NCBI GenBank assembly: GCA_028455995.1
Contig: JABELC010000001.1
Span: 4,638,501 to 4,702,500 of the forward strand
Source: Scleromitrula shiraiana
Taxonomy: Eukaryota; Ascomycota; Leotiomycetes; Helotiales; Sclerotiniaceae
Direction of reading: 5' to 3'
DNA: 64,000 nt
The notes beneath the pieces are model-generated. The model saw only the letters and a list, made by a program, of their open reading frames with translations. It was not told the DNA's origin and did not search any database. The position numbers and the translations under genes were made by a program. The stretch's first letter is position 1. Each line of letters starts with the position of its first letter. Positions 34,283 through 44,422 of this stretch are shown piece by piece.

Positions 34283-36004
34283 CTATTGTACCTAAGAAAT
34301 TAGTCAAAAAGCGACGGCTATACGATTATCACCACTTACTTTAGGCAACTCTTTTGGTTTTTCCGCGACCTTTGAGTCGTCTGGAGTCTGCTCCTTCTCC
34401 TTTTCCTTCTTCTCTTTAAGAACGTCATTTTGGATATCGGTCTTGTCCTTTTCCCATTGTGAGTTTGGGTCATCGAACTGATCCTTGATCTTCTTCATTC
34501 GCTCTGCTCGTTCATTTTCTTCACTCTCACGAGCTTTACGTTCTTGCTCCATCTCCTACAAAGACCATTAGCTACATATCAGAAGGGAAGCAAAGCTCAA
34601 CTTACCTCCATATGACGGATGTCATCAACACTTGGTTCGTACAAATGCCAAATGGTATAGTGAGGCAGGCCAACGACAGAAAACTGCATTCTCTTTGCCA
34701 TCTACATCAAATGTTAGTGGATTTTGTATAATAAATGTAAAGGAAAGTACGCACCTTTCCAAACCCTTCAGTCTCAGCATGCTTCTCAAAAGAGAACGCT
34801 GGGAAATGAACACCAGATCTGAAGACTTTAGCCTTGGCCAAAATACTGACACCTCCAACACCATCAATATCCATTTCCATATCTGGATCACCGTAAGGAT
34901 CTCTCAGATATGCCAAATGAGGACGCCATGTCGCATATTCTGCATATCCCTCAACAATAACCGCATCTTCGTCAAGAGTATCAGCGAGAGCCAAAGCTGT
35001 CTCGGATTCTTGCCATGAATTCAAATCGTATGGTTGTTCTCCTCCAAGCCAATCGGGTAGTGGACGCCAGACATCTGAAAATGATTAGCATTTCTTAATG
35101 GTATCTATTTCGTCTTACTCACTGGGCACGATAACATCCTTGTTGTGACGCATGAGATCTTCCAAAATAGTAAAGGGTGCAGTCTCGACATCAACATCTC
35201 TCCAGTAGACCCAGCTGTGATAAGGTCGGAGTGCAGCACTCAGAAGCCAATTTCTAGCTTGTGCCATCAATTTTCTTCGACTTGCTTGAGCAGCGAAACC
35301 ATGACGACTCTCAACATCTTGGTTGACCTTTTGTCCAAAATCCTTCTCAATGATTGATATTTCACCGTATGGTTGTCTTGGGTCCTCGTCTGCTTGTAAT
35401 GCTTCCAGAAGCTCTGTGAGGAGAGGGAGTGTTCTATCTTTCGAATCGGAAACTAAGAATGCAAGGTCTATCAAATGATGTGGATATGTGAAGTTATGAA
35501 GATGTGCGAAGAACATTCGTAGATGGGATTCAGCATCTCGAAGGGGAGCGCAGAGTAAGATTCTCTCCTCTCTTTCCCACCCTCTCGCGGTACCTTGTAC
35601 ATTGGACAAATCATAATATCGAACGGTTTCGAGTTGAAATTCTTCACCGGATGAGAGAAGACCTAATGATAATACTGGAAGAATGGAGGCACCGGGCCAT
35701 ATAAATATCCCCACGAATAGGGCGAAGATTAAAATAAGTGACAAACGAACGAGAAGCTGTCTTCTTCGCCTCAAAGCTGGTGGGGAACTCCTTGGTTGAA
35801 ATCTATATCGATAGATGTGTTAGCAGATATCATCAATCCAGTATTCATGCAATTGATGGTATAATTGTTAGATTGGAGGTATACGAACCTATGTGGTGAT
35901 ATGGAATATGTGTCGCTCTTTCGAGGATATCCGTTGGAATAAGCGGTCGCATGATGCCGTGGCATCATCTTGGACGAAGAAACAGATGCATAAGAGGGTA
36001 ACAT
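34283..36004 (-). CDS. ANP1: Glycosyltransferase family 62, ANP1/MNN9-type mannan polymerase subunit
   Basis: Exons: complement of 35889..36004, 35123..35802, 34755..35074, 34606..34701 and a last part. A signal anchor RLSLILIFALFVGIFIW follows a basic cluster, giving a type II Golgi membrane protein. GT62 motifs: ERILLCAPLRDAESHLRMFF, DLAFLVSDSKDRT, RARNWLL-like AQARNWLLSAAL, YWRDVDVETAP (DxD metal site), VWRPLP, EGYAEYATWRPHLAYLR, GVGGVSILAKAKVFRSG. These enzymes extend N-glycan outer-chain mannan. The tail is a Glu/Lys coiled coil, as in Anp1. The end is ambiguous. A strong GTAAGT donor at 34339 with TTAG at 34292 gives a 9-nt last exon and a stop at 34283 (478 aa); reading through gives a stop at 34304 (487 aa). 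Confidence 0.88.
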
Positions 36005-37501
36005 TCAAGGGGAAAGAGTTACAATGAACCCAAATAATAAAAATTGTATTTTAACGACGTTTGTTGTCGAAATTATTGAAGAAGCTCCAAACCAGATAAT
36101 AACGTTTCAGATGTCGGTATGGTATAAAAGAAAGGATACTTACTCTATTACTTCCGTAGTAGGTATTATGCAATTGTGAAAATGTACTCTAAGGTAGGTA
36201 GGTATGATAATAATCCGAAGCAAGCTTAAAGAAAGCAGGGGCATGGCATATGTAATAGATAAAATGATAAAATTGAACCTTGAGCCAAGGAACACGAATC
36301 CAGAAAAGAGAGGACCCAATTGAAATAAAAAAGAAGGTTACGATTTTTATGATGATTTTAGGACTATTTTTAGCTTTTACTCAAAAAATGATCTAAATAA
36401 GGTATAATAATTATTCAAGAACCAATCAAATCGTTTTTAAATGAAGTCATTAATTAAATGAGATAATATTATTTTTTATTTTTTAATGAAGTCATTAGAT
36501 GAGATAATATAAAATATTTTATTTTTTAATATAGTTCTATGATACTGTAAATGAGAAGAGATATATATATAAAGAGATATATACTCCGTAAACTTGGATA
36601 TATCTTCATTACAGTCTATACTATGCACGCAGTAGGTACTCTTCCAAGGACTTAAAGAAAAGGTATGGGGTTCCTTCCCCCTCTTCAGAGGAGTCTTGAT
36701 TTCCTCAACGTTTGCGGTTCAAGAAAATCCATTCATAGGTTTCTATTTCTATACGAGTATATAGTCAATAATACTCATAGAATTATCCTAAGAATATCTA
36801 TAAATTATTCTCCCTTCTGCAACCAGACAATAATAATAATAATAATTCAAAGTCAAGTCTATACAGTAGTCAAGTCTATACAGTAGTCAAGTCTACACAG
36901 TAGTCAAGTCTATACAGTAGTGTCAGGGCAATCCAATCTTTTGAATCAGATCTCCCGAGGTTATTCATCCATCATTTCAACCTTAGAACTAGATCAATGG
37001 AGGAAGGCACGTGGAAGGCTAGGCTAGACTTTGAAGATTTCGTTAGATAAAAATTGTCCACCTTAGAAGGTTTATATTAGAACTATTCCTATCAAAGCTT
37101 TAGCTTGGCCCTTCTTCAACTAAGCGAATTAACGGTCAATGTTGAAGCTTCAAAAGAAAATATTTTCTTTTATTAAACCTTCAAATCTTCTTCAACACTT
37201 CCTTCTACAATTTTCAATTTTCAATCATCAACAACTTCAAGTTGTAAGAGGGAGTTTCTCTAATATTGGTAAGTAACATATCTTCTATTTCTTTAGTCTC
37301 TAAGCTATTCACGATATGATTACAAAACCGATCTGTCAATCCCCTGACACCAGAAAATTATCTGGACATGATGTCTAAAATATGTTTTAATTCATGATTT
37401 ATCGTTACCATTTTTCAAAATTCAATATCTGCCTACGCAAGTTTGAATCTCTGCTAACATATCAGAGTAATAGATACCTAGAGAATTTCTTTAATATTAA
37501 G
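36005..37501. other. AT-rich divergent spacer with 17-nt tandem repeat
   Basis: 1.5 kb between divergent ANP1-like and SEN34 genes. It includes very AT-rich sequence (36360..36600) with a duplicated ATTTTTTAATGAAGTCATTA-like segment near 36440..36500, and the 17-nt repeat at 36849..36921. Promoters of both genes are expected. No other gene supported; ORF 36665..36886 has no motif. Confidence 0.65.
36849..36921. repeat. 17-nt tandem repeat, about four copies
   Basis: The unit is close to agtcaagtctatacagt, one copy with tacacag in place of tatacag. It lies about 580 nt upstream of the SEN34 ATG. Confidence 0.9.
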
Positions 37502-38416
37502 ATGTCTCCTATAACTGTGCCAGAGCCTATCGCCATATCATTCATTGCTGGTCGATATTTGCTATTCGATATAGATGTAGTGACTCACCTTCGCAGGACC
37601 CATCATATTTGCGGTGTTTTAATCGGTACCATCCCGCAAATCCCACAACAAAATTTATTCCTAGGACTTCCCGTCGAATTACTACCAGAAGAGGCAAAGC
37701 TTCTTGTGGAAAAGAAAGTGGCATATATTGTCGAAGATACTCCTTGGCACAATCAACGATTCAGTACCTTGGAAGGACTAGACCGAAAGAAATACTTAGA
37801 GTCACTCAGGTCTGAAGGTCTTAAAGCAAAAAAGTTTGCAGAGACTGAAGCCAGAAAAAAAACTGAAAATGCTTTGGCAAAGAAGGCCTTGAAGAGTGGA
37901 AGTGTGCCATCACCAAGTACACCTCAGAAAGATGCCGAATCAAAAGACTCCCTTACAAGTGAGGAAGACTCTTTATACAACGATGTGCGCCCTGAATCTC
38001 GGGCATCCTCCGTGGCATCTGCATCAACCGGATATTGGGCCGTTACACCAACCATTTCCTATTCACCATCGTCTGTACCACTAAGTTCCTCGGAGCTTTC
38101 AATTCCGTCTGTTCCTTCATCTTATCCTCTGTTTTCTCATCTTCACTCTCGTGACTACTTCATAACACCTGGTCTTCGTTTTGGATGTGACTATACTGTT
38201 TATCCAGGAGATCCTCTTCGATTTCATAGTCACTTTGTGGCAACAGGGTATGATTGGAATGAAGAGATTCGTATGCTTGACATTGTTGGAGGTGGTAGGT
38301 TGGGAACCGGAGTTAAGAAAGGCTTTCTAATAGGTGGTGAAGAACCCGAAAAGAAGTTAGAGGGAAATGATAAAGATAGCGTAAGAACCTTCTGCATAGA
38401 ATGGGGTGGAATGTAA
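37502..38416 (+). CDS. SEN34: tRNA-splicing endonuclease subunit Sen34
   Basis: Single exon, 304 aa from the Met in MSPITVPEPIAISFIAGRYLLFD, which is where family alignment begins. An in-frame upstream ATG (37394) would add 36 unrelated residues and is not used. The catalytic core is at the C-terminus. Tyr at about 234 is in YPGDPLRFH, His at about 242 in the same motif (the Y-H spacing of eight fits yeast Sen34), and Lys at 272 or 273 in GVKKGFLIG. Sen34 cleaves the 3' splice site of intron-containing pre-tRNAs in a heterotetramer with Sen2, Sen15 and Sen54. The central part is a charged and Ser-rich linker. All three catalytic residues look intact. Confidence 0.95.
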   Translation: MSPITVPEPIAISFIAGRYLLFDIDVVTHLRRTHHICGVLIGTIPQIPQQNLFLGLPVELLPEEAKLLVEKKVAYIVEDTPWHNQRFSTLEGLDRKKYLESLRSEGLKAKKFAETEARKKTENALAKKALKSGSVPSPSTPQKDAESKDSLTSEEDSLYNDVRPESRASSVASASTGYWAVTPTISYSPSSVPLSSSELSIPSVPSSYPLFSHLHSRDYFITPGLRFGCDYTVYPGDPLRFHSHFVATGYDWNEEIRMLDIVGGGRLGTGVKKGFLIGGEEPEKKLEGNDKDSVRTFCIEWGGM

Positions 38417-39088
38417 AACTTTTCGGTCCGCCTTAAATTTAGGAGTTACCCTCTATCAATTTATAATCTTGTGTAGCACAAAATTCCCAAATAATAAACA
38501 CCTACATATTGGCTTATCGCTTTTGACCGTTGTCTCCGAATATCCAAATCCCCTTCTCCGTCATATACATAAGGACATCCGGAGTACAACATTCCTCGCA
38601 TATTTGATTATGTATGCAAGTGAGTTGTGTATATAACATCTGAATGGAAAAGTTTAAGATGTAGATTTATTTCTATATATAATCCAAAACAATCTTATAA
38701 CCACATCTCAACACTTACAAATAACACCCGAAGATGTAAGATGAGAATTTGACCAGTCTACACCAGACGGAAGTACGGAATGTATAATCCATCGGAAAAT
38801 TAATATCCCGCTCTCCGTGTTCTACCTTTAAAGCCCCCAATACATCATTTGCGGCCGCGGTTGTAGTTAACAAGGAAGCCAGCACATTTCGATATCTCTT
38901 TCTACATCTTCCACCATAAAAGGTTTAATTTACTGTTCGCGGCATTATCACTTCTTCTACTTTGCACAATATTGAATAATGTCCTTTATTTGGGATTTAT
39001 TGACCATCAGATGAGAGCTATCTCTATCTTTTAATCTATTTCTTTGTGATAGCATCCAATACCTTTGTCCGATAAGATCTTTGACAAT
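38417..39088. other. Spacer SEN34 to ASI-like gene
   Basis: 672 nt, tandem orientation. It holds the SEN34 3' UTR and the promoter of the next gene. A NotI-like GCGGCCGC lies near 38850 in otherwise AT-rich sequence. No gene supported. Confidence 0.6.
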
Positions 39089-42000
39089 ATGGCTACTCAA
39101 GCAGTGCTAGAAGATAGCACTAATTTCGGTATTACTTCATGGACAAATTGGACTGCGGTCAATGTTACTCAATATGTACCATCTGCGAAAGATTTAGCTA
39201 TGGCGGGGCCCCGCATGGTTATGAAACTTGGATCTTTCCTCACAGCCCACCAATCTGCTGATTCTATATGGGGTATAAGAATGGGTGCCCGAATAATATC
39301 AGAAGCTACCGCAACCGGAATTCCAGATCCTGGAGAAACACTAACTGCTGCTGCCGCGGCAGGCATACGACAAGCGATACAAACAGGGTCGGAAACAATG
39401 GCAGAGGAGACTATCATGGCACCTCCCTCAAGATTCTCTTTGGAGAGCGCGCGAAGTCTTGGAGGTCTCTTTAGCTATGCTACAAGTAAATGGGCTTTGG
39501 GGTGTATAGTAATGGCAGTTGTTCTCAACCGCACAAATATTATGGCTTCAACAAGACGACCGCTCGAATTCACATGGAAACCCCGCTTCTTTCTACGGAT
39601 AGTACCTATCGTCATGCTGATCTTTCAAGCAAAATGGCTCTTACAGTCAATACATTGTCAGACTTCTCCGGAATTTGGTCAATACCGCTGGGGAAATTCG
39701 TCAAAATCGCATGACCTTATGTACACTCAGAATGGAGGACCTTTACACACATTTAGTTCCATACTCCTCTTTGGTGCTAAGGATTCAGATTCATGTTTAT
39801 CAGTAAACATGGTTCCTATTGATTATATATCTGTGAAAGAGACGAATGATGAAGAGTCAATCATTTCCACATTCGACTTAAATGGATCGTTATCACTTCT
39901 ATGGCCCTTATTTAAAACTTTCAGTTTCAGTCAATTTGTCGAGACCGTCTCTTGTGCAGTTCAAGGTAAGCAAATTCCGGAACTTACTTGATCACGTTGT
40001 TTTGATGATACTATTGACTGTATCCTTCTATGTGCATACATTGTGGAATTTGATATATCTATTGGTAAGCACCTAATCTAACAAACCTCAGGTCGTCAGG
40101 TAGCAGCCGAAACAGGAATGACTCTTTTCGAGCATTCCTTAGCCTTCGCAGAGGCAGACGCAGCAGTTAGTGCGCAAGTGGGATGGGGTCCATTTGGAGG
40201 AACCAAAATTCAGGCTTCTGCCGACGATTCGGAGTCAGAGCCTACTAAGATTGCTATAACACGTTCGATGATCATGAAGAAGATCAACACAACACCAGAG
40301 GTACTTCTGGTAGGATTCCTCTCAGCCATGAACCATCTTACCAGCCACATACTCGGGATATTTGACCTACAAGGGCGTCTCCGGCTCATTAATACAGGCT
40401 TTTGGGGTATATCATTTATGTCCGTGATTGTATGGAGTGTTTTATCATTCTCTATTGAAGATTTCTCAAATCAATCCTTGTTGAGATTTCCTACAGTTTG
40501 TATCATCGGGTTTCTACCTCATGTTCTGGTGTTGTTTGGAATTCTTATATGTTTCGTCATCTATGCTACTGCGTTAATTCTTTCTCTCCTAGCTCCTGGG
40601 AGCATTAGTAATGACTCTTCAGGTGCTGTTGAAGAAGATCGATCAGACCGAACACAATCATCTTTTATGAAAAGATTGCTCAAAGCGCACCAGAACATGC
40701 AAGCCAACGTTCCCTTATCAAGCATTCGAATTACGATGCACATGGACTTCTATACTGCCTTACTCAGAACCGGTTTTGCTGTCATGACCATGGCAAGTGA
40801 AGCCGTGTATTTGAATGAGAGTAGAGCTGTTAATGTTAAGCCATATACATGGCTAGAAGATGAACGAATGCGAGAAATTGAAGAGAATGGGGCTCACTGG
40901 TTAGGTCCAACCTTTAAAGCACATGAAGCTGAGCTTGCTATTGATGATTATATTCCAAGCAGTGTTGGTCTCGTGGCTGCAGATCGTAATTCGACCTCCG
41001 TTCCACAGAATTGTTCTAGTGGTTATGCTCGTGAGATGACGGCTGAGAAGGCTAGTAAGACGAAATCACAAGATCGGGGAATGCGTGATGGAGTTGGGGC
41101 TTCGGAGAGATCGGGAAGATGGATTATGGCATTTCAGTTTTTTTATGGCATTATTAATCTTATGATCAGCGGGTAAGTAAAGTTGCTCTATTTGATTTTG
41201 ACTTTCATTGATGGATTGTTACTATTTCCTATTATCCTTTCATCTCATTATCAGACACTAACTTGGCTCTTTTATTAGGTGGGCATATTTTTTCCTAAAG
41301 GTATTATCACTCTTGGGAATACAACGTCGCCCAAGCTTTCTTCTTTGGCTTCTTAGAAGATCTAAAAAAGATGGAATGGGCAAGACTACAGAAAACAATG
41401 ACCCAAATAAGTTGAATTTTTGGCTTCTCAACATTGATGGCGAAGCGACATTACCCAAAGATGAGCATATTGATGTCGAGGAAGAAGTAAGACGACGTCT
41501 CAGAAACGAACAAGGCCGATGGAGTGGATTAGGAGAAAGCGAGTTGGATTCAAAACTATACGACTGGTGGCTCCACGGCGGTTGGTGGGGAACCCTAGAT
41601 ATCAGCGGTTCATATCATCCGGACAAAAAAGAGATAGAAGACGATACGACGAGTTTGATATCATTCTCGACGGATGACTCGGGAGACGATTGGGAAGATT
41701 CTCACGATGATGGGCAAAGAACACCAACTCAGAGATCCCCACAACCTTCAAGAGAATCAAGTCCCTTTATCGATACACCCCTAAATTCCGCCGACCTAGC
41801 ACAACTCCTTCACCCTAAAACCCCGGAACAAAGAGCAGAGGCTCAAGCGCTAGCGATCCATCTCACGAGCGATAAAATCCTAACGAGATCAAAATATCGT
41901 GAACTTGTACAACGGGAACGAGCTCAGGTTTTGACATCTACCCTCCACCGTCCCCCAAATTTCAACCCCTCCTCTACCTCTTTCTCTTCTTCTCCCTCTA

Positions 42001-42332
42001 CTTCTAGTACTAGTACGATGATGGCGAAATTAACAGCAGAAGAGGAAACGCAAATCCTCGAACACCTGATCATTACGCGTCGAAACTACCATCGTACTCT
42101 CAATACCTCCAACTCCACCTCGAACTCGGGAGTATCGGGAAATGTAACGGCAGGAGAAAATGGACCACACTGCGTAGTCTGCCAGAGCTCCCCGAGGAGC
42201 ATTATTGTGTGGCCGTGTAGATGTCTGAGTTTATGCGATGATTGTAGGGTTACGCTTGCGATGAATAATTTTGATAAGTGTGTTTGTTGTCGTAGGGATG
42301 TGAGGAGTTTTAGTCGGGTTTGGGTGCCTTGA
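39089..42332 (+). CDS. Multi-pass membrane RING protein, ASI1/ASI3-like ubiquitin ligase
   Basis: Three exons: 39089..39965, 40092..41172 and 41279..42332, 3012 nt, 1003 aa. About five or six hydrophobic segments are visible, for example WALGCIVMAVVLN, FFLRIVPIVMLIF, FWGISFMSVIVWSVLSF, VCIIGFLPHVLVLFGILICF and FQFFYGIINLMISG. A Ser/Asp-rich linker follows, then the last 55 residues form an all-Cys RING: CVVC, PCRCLSLCDDC and CVCC. The RING closes the protein with ..FSRVWVP, as in yeast Asi1/Asi3. Those proteins form an inner-nuclear-membrane E3 that degrades mislocalised membrane proteins and the Stp1/2 amino-acid-response factors. Assignment rests on the RING plus topology. The N-terminal membrane domain is divergent. 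Confidence 0.75.
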
Positions 42333-42519
42333 TTTCTTTTGGGGGGATGGGTGGGGAGGGGATGGGTATGATAGGGTGGTGATGAATGGGGAGAAAGGGT
42401 TAATATGAGAAGGAGTTAAGTTGGGAACTTGGAACTTGGAACTTGGAATTAGGAACTGGAATTAGGATGGGATGGGATGGGATGGGATGCGATGCGATTG
42501 GAGTAGGATTGGGAAATTG

Positions 42520-42525
42520 CATACA

Positions 42526-42559
<34 letters not shown>

Positions 42560-42603
42560 CATACATACATGCATGCATACGTACATATATACATACATAC
42601 ATA
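42520..42603. repeat. CATA tetranucleotide microsatellite, interrupted
   Basis: About twenty units of cata with catg and cgta variants. Confidence 0.95.
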
Positions 42604-43080
42604 ATAAATTTTCCTATTTCATTTCGCTTCGCTTCATTTGGATTGATTCGTGAGATGGATGGATGAAAGTAACGCGCGCATATCGTCTATATATTGATAT
42701 GAATATAATGTTATTACAATGAGATAGAGGGATGGATGGAAAGATGGAAGGATGGAAGGATGATGGAGGATGGAGGATGGGTGGGTGGATGGATAGATGG
42801 ATAGATGGGGTTAGATGAATGAATGAATGAATGAAGGGAATGAAGGGAGTAGGAGTTTGAATTGGATTTGGAATTGGAATTGGAATTTGGAGGGATTGTT
42901 CTTTTTGGCTATTTATCTATCTGTCTGTCTGTCTGTCTGCCTGTATGTTTGTCTGGTTGGTTGGTTGGTTGATTGGCTATTCGTTTTAGATGGTGGTATG
43001 TATGCATGGATGGATGGATAGATGTAGATAGTAGATAGTATAGTTGGTTTTAACATTAACACACACACATATATATATAG

Positions 43081-43188
43081 TTTATAGTTTATAGTTTATA
43101 GTTTATAGTTTATAGTTTATAGTTTATAGTTTATAGTTTATAGTTTATAGTTTATAGTTTATAGTTTATAGTTTATAGTTTATAGTTT
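43081..43188. repeat. 7-nt tandem repeat TTTATAG, about 15 copies
   Basis: Near-perfect array of tttatag over about 108 nt, preceded by an AT run. The unit is not the fungal telomere repeat TTAGGG. Confidence 0.97.
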
Positions 43189-43514
43189 ACATATTTATCT
43201 TTATCTCTATCGTATAGAAATCTATCTCTATTTTACCTTTTTATCCCCCCCCCTTTTTTTTTACCCCCCTTTTTTTATCCCCGTTATACTATGCTATAGA
43301 TAGTTATTCATTGCTATAGCATCGACATTCACAGTAAAATTTTCGTGAGTGAAAATGATGAGATAACGGAATCGTAATGGTGATAATAATGATAATGAAA
43401 ATGAAAATGAAAATAAAAATATAAAAATATATCGAATAGAATATCTTCCATAGAGAATGTCATATCTGCATAGATAGTAAACGGGGCTTGAATTTATTTT
43501 TAGGAGTTACTCGA

Positions 43515-43571
43515 GTATGTTATGTTATGTTATGTTATGTTATGTTATGTTATGTTATGTTATGTTATGTT
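43515..43571. repeat. TTATG pentamer microsatellite, about 11 copies
   Basis: Perfect array of ttatg in the convergent repeat-rich spacer. Confidence 0.97.
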
Positions 43572-44422
43572 GGATTTAGCTCGCGAGATGAGATGGGTTG
43601 AGGAGATGAGATGGGATAGGATGAGGCGGATGAGGATTGGATTATGGAAGCGATGGCCGGTGATGGAAATGTATAGATGGATGATGGAGGGGAGATAGGG
43701 GAGATGGGGGGAGATGGAGATAGAGATAGAGATAGAGATAGAGAAAAGGTGAGTGTGGAGATGGGGAGGATTGATTTATTAGTTTATTAATTTATTAATC
43801 TATCAATCTATCAATCTATCGACCATAAAACGAATAAGAGGGATAGAGGGGATGGAATAATATCAATATAAAGTAAATAGTCTATATACTAGTAGACAGA
43901 CCATCGTAGTTCACTCACTCAGTCACTCACTCGCTCACTCGCTCGCTCGCTCATACAGCACTCACTAAGGAATAGCCAACCAGAATTCCCACTAAATAGA
44001 AATGAATGAATAAATGAATAAATGGATGGATGGATGAATAGACGATCAGTAGAAATACCAGCCAATATGATTTTTACAGTCAGATACTCGATTCGATTCG
44101 ATATGATAGTAAGAGTAACTGGATTATAGCTACATAGCTATTAAACATCAACCCAAAATAACTAAATATATTATCATAGGTAAGGTATATATCTATATAT
44201 ATAGATATAGAAATATTTTCAAGCCAATACAAATCAAACAACCAAAACAAATAAATAAATAAATCTCTCCCTTTTTCTTCCAGCCTGGTTAAAGAAAAAC
44301 AAATTACCAAAATCCGGTTCTATATATGATGATAGCTTCTGTCTATTTATCGAATCAATCCATACGTATATATATACGTATATATATATATTATATAGCT
44401 TAATTCAACTTTAATCAACCAA

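Larger units (their letters stand above)
42333..44422. other. Two-kilobase block of simple repeats, no gene
   Basis: Between the ASI-like stop and the stop of the wall-protein gene. Repeats in order: TTGGAACT and ATGGG units (42418..42490), CATA (42520..42603), GGAT (42728..42800), GTCT (42918..42945), TTTATAG (43081..43188), TTATG (43515..43571), GATAGA (43720..43745), CTCACTCG (43910..43955) and AT-rich palindromes (44185..44400). ORFs here translate repeats. ORF 44080..44310 has no motif. Confidence 0.75.

Noticed and set aside
37394..37501. Upstream in-frame ATG for SEN34
   Set aside because: It would add 36 residues unrelated to the family; the Met at 37502 matches the usual start.
39065..39088. 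Upstream start for the ASI-like gene
   Set aside because: The codon there is TTG, not ATG. The first ATG is at 39089.
43081..43188. Interstitial telomere repeat
   Set aside because: The unit is TTTATAG, not TTAGGG; it is a minisatellite.
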